From Cesiribacteraceae bacterium YIM B00369 (GTDB taxonomy: Bacteria > Bacteroidota > Bacteroidia > Cytophagales > Cyclobacteriaceae), in NCBI GenBank assembly GCA_017948555.1, contig JAFMYY010000021.1, positions 48,013-112,012 of the forward strand: DNA of 64,000 nucleotides. Direction: 5' to 3'. Below, in pieces: positions 52,536-61,907 of this stretch. A program made the position numbers and the translations under genes. The number at the start of each line of letters is the position of its first letter. Positions within the stretch are counted from its first letter, which is position 1. Below the pieces are notes generated by a model. That model saw only the letters and a list, made by a program, of their open reading frames with translations, did not search any database and was not told the DNA's origin.

Positions 52536-52593
52536 ATTCAGATTAATCAACCTTGATGAAGTCAAATTACTAACGCAAGGCAGTTAAGAAGAT

Positions 52594-55035
52594 TTAAGCA
52601 TTTTTACCTTCGGCAGCCACTCCCACTTCTATAAGGTTCAGATCAATTTCTTCATCCTCGCTTTCAGTATAAAATTCATCGTAATGCTCAATAGGAGGAT
52701 GATCATCCACGCTGTACTTTCCATCGTCAAAAATAAGCAACAGGGAAGGCAGCAGAATAAGGTTTGTAATCATTGCAAAAAGGAGTGTAACAGATGTTAA
52801 AATACCCAGTGCCACAGTACCTCCGAACTCCGAGAATGCAAAAATGATAAATCCACAGAACAGTACAATAGAAGTATAGATCATGCTGGACCCTGTCTCC
52901 CTTAAGCTTACACTCAGGGCTCTGGCCACAAAAAATTTATGATTAAACAACTCCATCCGGTATTTAGCCAGGAAATGGATGGAATCATCCACCGAAATAC
53001 CAAAGGCAATACTAAAGATAAGGGCAGTACTGGGCTTCAGGGGTATTCCAAAGTAGCCCATAATTCCGGCAGTAATACAAAGCGGCACAAGATTGGGAAT
53101 AATTGAAATGAGGATCATCCGCACATTCCGGAAAAGGAATGCCATTACAATGGAAATAACCAGGAAAGCAATCAGCAGACTGGAACGCATATTCTCAATA
53201 AGGTAGCGGTTGCCTTTTATAAAAAGCAAAGTAGTACCTGTTACCTTCACATCCATCTTCTCACTATCGCCAAAGGTGGCCTCAATCTGAGGCTTAATAA
53301 CTCCATTGATCAGGGAATCCATTTTTATAGATCCAATGTCGGCCACTTTTACGGAAAGGCGCATTATTTGCCCGGTTGAATCCATAAAAGATTTGCTCAG
53401 CTGCTGGCTTTCACTATTATTTTGCAGGTATGGCAATATAAAGCCACGGTCGCGGTTGTCGGGCAGCTCATAAAACTGTGGCTGACTATTGTAAAAAGCC
53501 TGCCTGGTGGCCTTCAGAAAGCTTACTAAAGACACGGGCGGCGACAGTTGTGGCTGGCTGGCAAGGAACTGCTCAAACTCATCCACCTTACGGAGGGTCC
53601 GCAGATTCATTACGCCTTTAGGCATTCCTGTATCAATCACAATCTCGAGGGGCATTACGCCACTGAAGTTTTTCTCAAAAAAGGCCAGGTCGCGCTTTAC
53701 TTCACTCTCTTCCGGAATATCATCCACCATAAAGGCATTGGAGCGTATTTTTAACATTCCGAAAACCGAAACAACCAGCACAACAGCGGTTACCCCCAGT
53801 ACGCTGTACTTATGCCTGTGCACAAGCAGGTCGAAAGTAGTCAGTACTTTATCGAGCTGGCGCGACTCCAGGTGCTTCAGCTGCTTTTTTGATGGGGCAG
53901 GCAGGTAAGAGAATATACCCGGAATAAGTATGATGCTGACAATAAAGGTAGCGAAGATATTAATACCTGCCACCATACCAAACTCTCTCAGGATTGATAT
54001 ATCTGTGGAAAGCAGCACCAAAAAGCCTATAGCAGTGGTAAAGTTTGTAATAAGCGTTACAAAGCCAATCCTTTGCACAATACTGGTAAGGGCCTTGTGC
54101 TGGTCGCCATGCCTGCTGTACTCCTGGTGGTATTTATTGAGCAGATAAATGCAGTTAGGAATTCCTATTACCACTATTATGGGAGGAATCAGGCCTGTAA
54201 GCAGGGTTATTTTAAAGCCCAGCAGCGCCAAAGTTCCCAGCGACCACACAATCATTACCCCGATTACGATCATCGGGAACAAAACGGCATTAAAAGAGCG
54301 GAAGAAAAGGAGCAGAATAAGCGCGGTAACAGCCACAGAAAGCAGCAGGAACAGTTTTAGCTCTGCCTGCACCTTGGTAGTCATAACTGCCCGTACGAAA
54401 GGAATACCGGCATAATGGATGTCGATTCCTGTTTTTTCCTCAAACTGGGTACCGGCCATTACAATATCCTCCATCAGAACGGTACGGTTGTCGGAATTCA
54501 GCACATCCGTATCAATAGTAAGGAGCATAAGTGTGGCGCCGTTCTCCTGATTGAACAACTGCCGGCTGTATATTTTCTGGTCAAGAGCCACCTGCAAAAG
54601 ACTGTCCACCAGGGCCTGGTCGTCAGGAACATCATCAAAAACAGGCTCAAAGGCAAATTTCCGGTTTTCATTATCCCTTACCGCCCTTTGCAGCAAAGGA
54701 AGGGAAAGAACAGATTTAACCCCTTTAATGCGGGCCATTTCCTCGCTCATGTACTTATAGCGGCGCAGGTTTTCTGCCTTGTAAAGGCTGCTGTCCTGCA
54801 TCCCTATTACCAGTACATTTCCGTCCTCGCCAAAGCGTGCCTTAAATTCTTTCAGGTACACCATTTCGGGGTCGCCGGGCGGCACTACATTGGCGAAATC
54901 ATACGACAGCTGAAGGCCGGGTATTTTAGATGCAAAAAAAGCAGTAATAAGCCCGACCAAAATAATAAGGTACAGGCGGTAAGATAATATGAATTTAGCT
55001 ATTGAACTCCACATGCTGTTCCGGGTAAGCCGCAA
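52594..55035 (-). CDS. RND/MMPL-family transporter
   Basis: An 813-residue inner-membrane permease with two matching halves. Each half has a large periplasmic loop after its first helix (about 35-215 and 420-620) followed by five helices. GLIPPIIVVIGIPNCIYLLN (about 281-300) and FSIAFGISVDDSIHFLAKYR (about 698-717) are the duplicated fourth-helix regions with proton-relay acids. This layout matches the MMPL/RND superfamily of lipid or hopanoid exporters. There is no adjacent membrane fusion or TolC gene. The tail is acidic (ESEDEEIDLN). Confidence 0.88.
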   Translation of the reverse strand: MRLTRNSMWSSIAKFILSYRLYLIILVGLITAFFASKIPGLQLSYDFANVVPPGDPEMVYLKEFKARFGEDGNVLVIGMQDSSLYKAENLRRYKYMSEEMARIKGVKSVLSLPLLQRAVRDNENRKFAFEPVFDDVPDDQALVDSLLQVALDQKIYSRQLFNQENGATLMLLTIDTDVLNSDNRTVLMEDIVMAGTQFEEKTGIDIHYAGIPFVRAVMTTKVQAELKLFLLLSVAVTALILLLFFRSFNAVLFPMIVIGVMIVWSLGTLALLGFKITLLTGLIPPIIVVIGIPNCIYLLNKYHQEYSRHGDQHKALTSIVQRIGFVTLITNFTTAIGFLVLLSTDISILREFGMVAGINIFATFIVSIILIPGIFSYLPAPSKKQLKHLESRQLDKVLTTFDLLVHRHKYSVLGVTAVVLVVSVFGMLKIRSNAFMVDDIPEESEVKRDLAFFEKNFSGVMPLEIVIDTGMPKGVMNLRTLRKVDEFEQFLASQPQLSPPVSLVSFLKATRQAFYNSQPQFYELPDNRDRGFILPYLQNNSESQQLSKSFMDSTGQIMRLSVKVADIGSIKMDSLINGVIKPQIEATFGDSEKMDVKVTGTTLLFIKGNRYLIENMRSSLLIAFLVISIVMAFLFRNVRMILISIIPNLVPLCITAGIMGYFGIPLKPSTALIFSIAFGISVDDSIHFLAKYRMELFNHKFFVARALSVSLRETGSSMIYTSIVLFCGFIIFAFSEFGGTVALGILTSVTLLFAMITNLILLPSLLLIFDDGKYSVDDHPPIEHYDEFYTESEDEEIDLNLIEVGVAAEGKNA

Positions 55036-55110
55036 AGTTATAAAATATGACCCGTTGTTCTAAGCAAATTCCTGCTTAGTTATTACACTGATTATCAGGG
55101 GGAGGAAAAT

Positions 55111-55271
55111 AGAATGAGTGAATTAAATATAAATTAAGAATTTAGAATGAAGAAGGAAAAATGCAGGTATTTTCAATACTAAATATTAAACTCCGGCCCG
55201 ATTTCAGGTTTTAATTTTCCGTTTTCTATTCGAATATTCTATCATTCACCCATTCTGTCATTCTAACATTT
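55111..55271. repeat. AGAATG-type repeats forming an inverted pair beside the dGTPase gene stop
   Basis: ATAGAATGAGTGAATTA (about 55110-55126) and ATTCTATCATTCACCCATTCTGTCATTCTA (in two pieces, about 55236-55265) are imperfect inverses. The right part ends seven bases before the dGTPase gene stop codon and reads on the minus strand as repeated AGAATGA units. No coding potential. Confidence 0.45.
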
Positions 55272-55272
55272 T

Positions 55273-56619
55273 TTAAACTGTTGGCAGTGCAGTGCCTTTG
55301 ATTTTACGGTAGAGAGAAACCGCATGGCTGTCGGTAAGGCCGGACACATAGTCGATACAACTCATTGCCAGTTCATAAACGGTTTCTTTTTCCTGCGGCC
55401 AGTAACCTTCAGGCAGCAGGCGAAGGGTGGAACGATGGCGCGGAGAGAAATTAGCAGGATCGAACTTTTTATACCATGCAGCTGATATGAAGGTATCCAA
55501 AAGACCGCCCAGCACCTCAAAACCTGCAATTTCTGTTTCCAGCACTACCTGCGACCGATAGATTTTTTCAATGGAAATACGCTTTATTTCCTCCATAGTG
55601 GCTGCAACAGGCACCAGGTCGATAAGGCATTTCTCAAAATTTCCTTCCAGTATAGCATTTTCATTCTCTAAAAACACATCAGAAGCCTGCTGTATCAGCA
55701 CACCAATAGCAAGGGCTCTTAAAAGGCTTACCTGCTCATTTTTGCCGCGGATCCGCTGCAGCTTTTCAGGCTGGTACCTGTCGCCCAGTAAGGCAGCTAA
55801 AAGGTCACGGGTTTGCTCAAAAGGTACAAGGCCCATACGGCAGCCATCTTCAAGGTCAATTAAATGATAACAGATATCGTCGGCAGCCTCTACCAGAAAA
55901 GCCAGCGGATGGCGGCACCAGGCAGCGTCTCCGGCAGCCCCCAGTTTAAGCATACCTGTGGCAGCAGCAATTTCTTTAAAAATGGCCCTTTCGGCCTGGA
56001 AGAAACCGTATTTTTTCTGGCTGATCCTGAATGACTCTTCTTTTTTCAGATGCGACTCACAGGGGTATTTGCTAAAAGCCGCAAGAGTGGCAAAAGTAAG
56101 CTTCAGTCCCTGGTAATTATCTTTATTTAAGAGGCGAAATCCCTGTGCATTTCCCTCAAAGCTGGTAAGGTCGGCCCACTGCTTACCGGTACAATGGCCG
56201 TGGATACGTTTTCCTGTTTCGGAATTTTTGAAGAAATCAGAAATAGCTGCCTCGCCGCAATGGCCAAAAGGAGGATTCCCCAGGTCGTGCGTAAGCGATG
56301 CCGCTGCCACAATAGCTCCAAAATCATATTGGCTTATTTCCGCTTCGCTCAGTGAGGCATGCCGCTGCACCAGCACCTCTCCCACCCTTTTCCCCAACGA
56401 ACGGCCCACACTGCTTACTTCCAGGCTGTGAGTAAGGCGGGTGTGTACAAAATCTTCCTTTGGCAGGGGAAAAACCTGGGTTTTATCCTGCAGCCTGCGG
56501 AAAGGATAAGAAAATATAATTCTGTCAAAATCCTGCTCAAAAGCACTGCGGGTGGCATGTGCTGAGGATGGTTTATTTCCAATTCGTTCAGCAGACAACA
56601 GCTGCTTCCATTCCATCAT
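55273..56619 (-). CDS. dgt: dGTPase-family HD hydrolase
   Basis: A 448-residue deoxynucleoside triphosphate triphosphohydrolase. The HD metal ligands are visible in RLTHSLEVSSVGRSLG (about 61-76) and SLTHDLGNPPFGHCGEAAI (about 113-131), and a later Asp in EAADDICYHLIDLEDGC (about 235-251). The N-terminus PSSAHATRSAFEQDFDRIIF is typical. It hydrolyses dNTPs to nucleosides and triphosphate and may influence dNTP pools or phage DNA synthesis; preference for dGTP is from the family. The gene is isolated. Confidence 0.92.
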   Translation of the reverse strand: MMEWKQLLSAERIGNKPSSAHATRSAFEQDFDRIIFSYPFRRLQDKTQVFPLPKEDFVHTRLTHSLEVSSVGRSLGKRVGEVLVQRHASLSEAEISQYDFGAIVAAASLTHDLGNPPFGHCGEAAISDFFKNSETGKRIHGHCTGKQWADLTSFEGNAQGFRLLNKDNYQGLKLTFATLAAFSKYPCESHLKKEESFRISQKKYGFFQAERAIFKEIAAATGMLKLGAAGDAAWCRHPLAFLVEAADDICYHLIDLEDGCRMGLVPFEQTRDLLAALLGDRYQPEKLQRIRGKNEQVSLLRALAIGVLIQQASDVFLENENAILEGNFEKCLIDLVPVAATMEEIKRISIEKIYRSQVVLETEIAGFEVLGGLLDTFISAAWYKKFDPANFSPRHRSTLRLLPEGYWPQEKETVYELAMSCIDYVSGLTDSHAVSLYRKIKGTALPTV

Positions 56620-56993
56620 ATATATAGTATACTGATTTAGAAATTGTGTAAATGAGTGGCACCCGGAACTTAAGAATCTTTACTTCCGGCACCTGAACCC
56701 CATTGGAGCCTCCGGGGAGTTTATCCTGATTACAACAGCCCTCATTTAAAATCAGCACCAATTAACAGCATAATCCGACAGTCCGCAATATTTTAATCTC
56801 TTTTTAATCAGAAAGACAGGAAAAATGAAAGATTATGAAAAAAAATTGTTTCTGTAAACAACTTTCAACTAGTTTAGCTTTTCAATTACATTACCATATC
56901 AGGATATCTTATCCTTTGATTGCCTTGAAATTTTTTATTTTTAAGTTTAATTTTTAGAAGATTCAGATTCACCGGACATACGAGCACAAGCGG
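56620..56993. other. Divergent intergenic region
   Basis: A 374-bp AT-rich gap between the dGTPase and the histidine kinase genes, holding promoters for both. I see no exact TAnnTTTG box near either start and no strong hairpin. Confidence 0.4.
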
Positions 56994-59090
56994 ATGAAAA
57001 AACAAATCCCTGCATTCCACAATTTAAGAAATTTTGCAGCTTTTTTAATTGATAATTTTTTTCAGGAATTAGTAAAAGAAGATCTGAGAAAGAACAAAGA
57101 ATCTGAGCTGCCTCTGTTAAGGTACTTCAAAGGTTATTCCGAAGAGGAATTACTAGCATTTACAAGCCACAGGATCAGGGAATTCCTTCGTATTCTTACC
57201 AAAGAACATCCTATAGAGCTCAGCCTTCAGTCTCTCGAAATATGGAGAAACAATAAAATCCCCGGTCTGGTGGTTGAAAATATTCGGTCCACCGACCTGG
57301 TGCAGGGGTTCAACAACCGAAGACAAACCCTCCTTACCTTTCTTCCTTCCTATACCAGCGATGTTAAGGAAGCTGTTGCTATAGCCAAAGAACTTGAGGA
57401 GTTTTACGCTATCCTTGAATCTGAATGCTTCAGGATATTTCTGGAGATTGAGAAACAGAAGGAAAAAGAACTGCTCACAGCCATGGAAATTGCCCGTATA
57501 GGCAGCTACAACTGGCATTTTAAGGACAATATCATTACTGTTACCACACAGCTGCACCAGATATTTGGTTTCGATAAAAATGAAAGGCTTTCTTTTGAGT
57601 CCTTTGTAAATGCGGTCCACCCGGATGATAAAGAAATGTTTACCGGCTCCATTAATGAGGCTATTGAAAATAAGTGGTCCCTGGATGTGGAATACCGGAT
57701 TGTAAGGAGAGACGGGGAAGAGCGGATTGTATGGGGAAGAGGGGAAACAACCTATGTGGATGGCCAGCCCCTGATGATACAGGGCACTATTCTGGATGTA
57801 ACTGAAAAAAGGCTTACTGAAATTGAAGTACAGTACCGCGAGGCCCAGCTGACAGAAGCCCAGGCAATTGCCGGCATTGGCAGCTTTGACTGGGATTTTG
57901 TAAATAATAAATCGTCCTGCACAGCAGAGCTTTACCGGATTTTTGGCTGGCCTCACGACAGGGAATTAAACTTCAGAACCTTTGAAGAGCTCTCTCATCC
58001 CGATGACATCGAAAAGGTTTTTCTTTCCCTGCACAATGCGATGGAGCACAAAGCGCCATACGATTGCGAGTACCGGATAATATTACCCGACAACAGCCAG
58101 AAATGGGTATGGGCCAGAGGAAAAGTTACCTTTGATGATAATGGAAATGGCATCCGCCTTACAGGCACTGTACTGGACATTACAGAAAGAAAACTGGCTG
58201 AAGAAGAAATCAACAGGAAAAACCAGGCTTTTCTGTCTACCTATCAACAACTGGAAATTGCTCAGGCCGAGCTGCAACAGGTAAATATGCAGCTGGAGGA
58301 GCGCGTAAAAAAAAGAACCCGGGACCTGGAGTTAAGTGTACAGGAACAAAAAAAATCGGCCTTGGAGCTACAGGCAAAAAATGAACAGCTGGAGAAAATC
58401 AATGCCGACCTGGACAATTTCATTTATACAGCCTCTCACGACTTAAAAGCCCCTATTACTAATATTGAAGGACTTGTAAACCTTATTTCCAGGCTGGAAG
58501 ACAAAAATGACCCCCGATTCGACCGCTTTATTGAAATGATTTATACCTCCATTAACCGGTTTAAAGGAACAATTAAAGATCTTACGGAAATATCAAAAGT
58601 ACAGAAGGAGTTTTCAGAAGCCGAAGACAGACTTGATTTACAGGCGGTGCTGGAAGATGCCCTTTTTGATATAAGGGAGACCATTAGCAGAAACAATGCC
58701 AGCATTAAAACTGACTTTGCAGTTCGAAAAGTCCGGTTCAGCCGCAAGAACCTGAGAAGTATATTTTACAATCTGGTGAGCAACGCTGTAAAATTCCGGA
58801 GCGAAGAAAAAGATCCCGAAATTTCTGTTATAAGCCGCGAAGAAGGCAGTTCAGTTGTTATTACCATAACCGATAATGGGTTAGGCATTCCTGCCGGCAA
58901 GGAGGATAAGGTATTTACCATGTTCAAGAGACTGCACTCCCATGTGGATGGCTCCGGAGTTGGCCTGTACATTGTAAAACGAATGGTTGACAATGCAGGA
59001 GGGAGCATTGAGGTACAAAGTAAAGCAGGAAAAGGCACCAGCTTCACCATCCGTTTACCTCAAAAGTCTGCCTCAGCCCCGGCTTCGTAA
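56994..59090 (+). CDS. Sensor histidine kinase with two PAS domains
   Basis: A 698-residue soluble kinase. Residues 1-160 form a helical N-terminal domain (FLIDNFFQELVKEDLRKNKE) that resembles RsbRD/globin-like input domains. PAS 1 spans about 165-280 (IGSYNWHFKDNIITVTTQLH) and PAS 2 about 290-405 (GIGSFDWDFVNNKSSCTAEL), each closed by a PAC segment ending in LDVTE or LDITE. A coiled coil follows, then a HisKA-type segment with the phospho-His in ASHDLKAPITNIEGL (His about 482) and HATPase_c with N-box FYNLVSNAVKFRS, G1 ITDNGLGIP and G2 DGSGVGLYIVKRM. There is no receiver. It has no membrane segments, so the signal should be cytosolic. Confidence 0.93.
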   Translation: MKKQIPAFHNLRNFAAFLIDNFFQELVKEDLRKNKESELPLLRYFKGYSEEELLAFTSHRIREFLRILTKEHPIELSLQSLEIWRNNKIPGLVVENIRSTDLVQGFNNRRQTLLTFLPSYTSDVKEAVAIAKELEEFYAILESECFRIFLEIEKQKEKELLTAMEIARIGSYNWHFKDNIITVTTQLHQIFGFDKNERLSFESFVNAVHPDDKEMFTGSINEAIENKWSLDVEYRIVRRDGEERIVWGRGETTYVDGQPLMIQGTILDVTEKRLTEIEVQYREAQLTEAQAIAGIGSFDWDFVNNKSSCTAELYRIFGWPHDRELNFRTFEELSHPDDIEKVFLSLHNAMEHKAPYDCEYRIILPDNSQKWVWARGKVTFDDNGNGIRLTGTVLDITERKLAEEEINRKNQAFLSTYQQLEIAQAELQQVNMQLEERVKKRTRDLELSVQEQKKSALELQAKNEQLEKINADLDNFIYTASHDLKAPITNIEGLVNLISRLEDKNDPRFDRFIEMIYTSINRFKGTIKDLTEISKVQKEFSEAEDRLDLQAVLEDALFDIRETISRNNASIKTDFAVRKVRFSRKNLRSIFYNLVSNAVKFRSEEKDPEISVISREEGSSVVITITDNGLGIPAGKEDKVFTMFKRLHSHVDGSGVGLYIVKRMVDNAGGSIEVQSKAGKGTSFTIRLPQKSASAPAS

Positions 59091-59474
59091 CCAGGCCAGC
59101 CCTTCTTCTTTATTATCAAAGGTCCGGGCAATATACTTCTCTTTGAGGTTCCGCAAAGATTCATCGGTGGATAGCCTGCTGAAAGCACTGGGTGAGTATA
59201 CCCATGCAAAACATTCCAGCCCCGCCTCTTTCATTCTCGGAAGCCAGTCGCCCCCCACCCAGGCTGATGCTCCGGACCAGATGCCTGTTACATTGGTATT
59301 ATCATTCAGTACTTTGCTGCATTTATACTGAATTAAAAATTCCAGCATTCTTTCACACCCATTCTTTACAGAATCAACTGTCTGGTACCCCAGCCAGTCC
59401 ACCTCAAGCCAGTTCCCCTCCGGGTTGTATTCTATTATAACAGACCTTTCCTTTAATAAAATTTCCTTTTTCAT
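59073..59474 (-). CDS. STAS/SpoIIAA-like protein
   Basis: A 133-residue alpha/beta protein with a Trp-rich first strand pair (GNWLEVDWLGYQTVDSVKNG, about 20-39) and a phosphosite-like region LNDNTNVTGIWSGASAWVGG (about 56-75), followed by a helix and AWVYSPSAFSRLS. This pattern matches small STAS/SEC14-like proteins common in Cytophagales. No anti-sigma partner is close. Its 3' end overlaps that of the convergent histidine kinase gene by 18 bases, so transcription of the two may interfere. Confidence 0.75.
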   Translation of the reverse strand: MKKEILLKERSVIIEYNPEGNWLEVDWLGYQTVDSVKNGCERMLEFLIQYKCSKVLNDNTNVTGIWSGASAWVGGDWLPRMKEAGLECFAWVYSPSAFSRLSTDESLRNLKEKYIARTFDNKEEGLAWLRSRG

Positions 59475-59546
59475 TTTTCTCTAAAAAAAACAGAAAATAT
59501 CCTCCCGGCTATCTTCTTTAAATCACAAAAAAATAAAAATACAGCA

Positions 59547-60335
59547 TCAGGAAGCCTTCCTGTGACTATATAACAACAATGGATCCTGATTAAGGATCTG
59601 GCACAAAACCCGGTACAAATCCGGCATTTGTTCCTGAAATTCCACCGGGCGCTCAAAGAAATTCTCCACTGCTATGGCAAAGAATTCTTCCTCATCTGCA
59701 CCTGCATAATCACGGAAAAAGTGATTTTCGCCTTTTCTGATCTTCGACAGCTCCCGCAGACTCAAAATTTCCCAGCGGCTCATCAGCTTCTCATTAAGGA
59801 AGCCATGCTCTGCATTGCGGATCATGTTCTCCAGCCTTAAGGCATGAGCCATTTCATGAAGCCCGAGGTTGATACTATCGTTGGGGTTGGCAAGGCCTTC
59901 AACAAAGTTACGCCACGACAACACTATAATACCCCAGGCAGGATTTACCTCCCCTTTATGGTACTTGCGCGATATGGTGGAGTAGTAGGTATCCGGATAA
60001 ACCAGGATGGTCCGGAAGTGGCGGAGGTACACATTTGGCAACCCAAAGGTTAGTTGTACGGCCGCCGCCGATATCAGAACTTTCATTTCCACAGTAACAT
60101 GCGTAAGCTGCCGGGGCACAAAGCGCTTTAACATGATAAAACGCTGCACCTTCCTCTCAAAGGCAGATTTTCTTGCTGAAGGAAGCTGCCGGTAATAAGT
60201 GCAGTTCTTCTGAAGAATTTTCCTGTACGCAGGATTAAGTGGAATAACTGCAGGTTCGGACTTGCTTTTTAAATACCACAAGATCAACCCTACACTACCC
60301 GCACATAAAAAAAAGACACCAAAACCTATATGCAT
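59547..60335 (-). CDS. MtfA-like zinc peptidase
   Basis: A 262-residue protein with an N-terminal helix (GFGVFFLCAGSVGLILWYL) that would anchor it in the membrane. The rest matches the DgsA anti-repressor MtfA family: ISAAAVQLTFGLP (about 90), PAWGIIVLSWRNFVEG (about 136) and the HExxH zinc motif in NLGLHEMAHALRLEN (about 157-171), with DEEFFAIAVENFFERP (about 221-236) supplying the third ligand. E. coli MtfA cleaves peptides and binds Mlc; Mlc is absent from this window, so the target differs or is unknown. Confidence 0.88.
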   Translation of the reverse strand: MHIGFGVFFLCAGSVGLILWYLKSKSEPAVIPLNPAYRKILQKNCTYYRQLPSARKSAFERKVQRFIMLKRFVPRQLTHVTVEMKVLISAAAVQLTFGLPNVYLRHFRTILVYPDTYYSTISRKYHKGEVNPAWGIIVLSWRNFVEGLANPNDSINLGLHEMAHALRLENMIRNAEHGFLNEKLMSRWEILSLRELSKIRKGENHFFRDYAGADEEEFFAIAVENFFERPVEFQEQMPDLYRVLCQILNQDPLLLYSHRKAS

Positions 60336-60403
60336 AATTCTTAAACGCTAATAAAAGGTTAATATGCAACAGGCTCTGGTGTTTTACAAATTGGTGTAAT
60401 ATT

Positions 60404-61894
60404 TTATAAACTCTTATAGATATTTGTAACGGACACCTCCCGGCCAATCTCCTCACGCAGCTGGCTTACCGGCACCCGCTTCTGCTCTGTAGTATCGCGG
60501 TAGCGGATAGTAACAGTATCATCTTCAAGGGTTTGGTGGTCTACTGCTATACAGAAAGGCGTGCCAATAAGGTCCTGGCGGGTATAGCGCTTACCAATAG
60601 CAGCGCTATCGTCGTAAATAATATTAAAATCAAACTTCAGCTCATCGTAAATAGCCTTTCCTTTTTCGGCTAAACCGTCTTTTTTCATCAGTGGCAGAAT
60701 GGCCGCCTTAACCGGAGCAAGGGCAGGATGGAACTTCAGGTACACCCTGGTCTTCTCTTCTCCCTTAGCATCTGTTCCCACATCTTCTTTATAGGCATTG
60801 CAAAGCAGCATCAGGAAAAGGCGGTCGGCACCTACAGAGGTTTCCACCACATAAGGAATGTAGTTACCATAAGGTTTTCCGTTCTCATCCAGGTCACTGT
60901 CGAAGTACTGCTGCTTTTTGCGGCTCAGCTCCTGATGGCTCCTCAGGTCAAAATCGGTACGGCTATGGATTCCTTCCACTTCTTTAAAGCCAAACGGGAA
61001 GCGATACTCAATATCCAGCGCCGCATTGGCATAGTGAGCAAGTTTGTCATGGTCGTGCAGGCGCAGGTCCGACCCTGGTATACCAAGTGCTTTGTGCCAC
61101 TTCAGGCGCACATCGCGCCACTTTTCGTACCACTCTATTTCGGTACCGGGGCGTATAAAGAACTGCATTTCCATCTGTTCGAACTCACGCATCCTGAAAA
61201 TAAACTGGCGCGCCACAATCTCATTCCTGAAGGCTTTACCTATCTGGGCAATACCGAAAGGAACTTTCATACGTGCTGTTTTCTGCACATTCAGGAAGTT
61301 CACAAAAATACCCTGAGCAGTTTCAGGCCGCAGGTAAATTTTGCTGGCATCTTCCGATACTGAGCCTACCTCTGTGGAGAACATAAGGTTAAACTGGCGC
61401 ACTTCCGTCCAGTTAGCTGTTCCGCTTACAGGGCAAACAATTCCTTCATCAATAATAAGCTCACGCACACCTGCGAGGTCTTCTGCATCGAGCAGTTTTC
61501 CCATGCGGCTGGTAAGCTCCTGCGCCCGCTCCTTATCGCCGGCATTTTCGTATTCAGCAGCTTTCTCTTCAATAAGCACATCGGCCCTGTAGCGCTTTTT
61601 AGAGTCTTTATTATCAATCATCGGATCGTTAAAGCTATCGACGTGGCCGGAAGCCTTCCAGATGAGCGGGTGCATAAATATGGCAGAATCCAGGCCTACC
61701 ACATTATCGTTCAGGCGGGTCATGGCCTGCCACCATATCTCCTTAAGGTTTTTCTTGAGCTCCGCACCATATGGGCCGTAGTCGTATACAGCCTGGAGAC
61801 CATCGTAAATTTCGCTCGATTGATATACAAAGCCATACTCTTTAGCATGGGCTACAATTTTCTTAAAAAGGTTATTTTCTTCGTTTTTTGCCAT
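60404..61894 (-). CDS. glyS: Glycine--tRNA ligase (alpha2 type)
   Basis: A 496-residue class II synthetase of the dimeric, eukaryote/archaeal-like type, not the alpha2beta2 bacterial type. Motif 2 is IGKAFRNEIVARQFIFRMRE (about 216-235, with FEQMEMQFFI after it) and motif 3 VVETSVGADRLFLMLLCNAY (about 350-369). The anticodon-binding domain occupies the last 110 residues (VKAAILPLMKKDGLAEKGKA). An N-terminal insertion carries RPETAQGIFVNFLNV (about 193). The -7 box TACCTTTG ends just five bases before the ATG. Confidence 0.96.
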   Translation of the reverse strand: MAKNEENNLFKKIVAHAKEYGFVYQSSEIYDGLQAVYDYGPYGAELKKNLKEIWWQAMTRLNDNVVGLDSAIFMHPLIWKASGHVDSFNDPMIDNKDSKKRYRADVLIEEKAAEYENAGDKERAQELTSRMGKLLDAEDLAGVRELIIDEGIVCPVSGTANWTEVRQFNLMFSTEVGSVSEDASKIYLRPETAQGIFVNFLNVQKTARMKVPFGIAQIGKAFRNEIVARQFIFRMREFEQMEMQFFIRPGTEIEWYEKWRDVRLKWHKALGIPGSDLRLHDHDKLAHYANAALDIEYRFPFGFKEVEGIHSRTDFDLRSHQELSRKKQQYFDSDLDENGKPYGNYIPYVVETSVGADRLFLMLLCNAYKEDVGTDAKGEEKTRVYLKFHPALAPVKAAILPLMKKDGLAEKGKAIYDELKFDFNIIYDDSAAIGKRYTRQDLIGTPFCIAVDHQTLEDDTVTIRYRDTTEQKRVPVSQLREEIGREVSVTNIYKSL

Positions 61895-61899
61895 AGCTG

Positions 61900-61907
61900 C
61901 AAAGGTA
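61900..61907 (-). promoter_or_regulatory. -7 promoter box of glyS
   Basis: TACCTTTG on the minus strand is an exact TAnnTTTG box. Only five bases separate it from the ATG at 61894, so transcription would start at or close to the start codon (a leaderless or near-leaderless mRNA). No clear TTG at -33. Confidence 0.55.
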
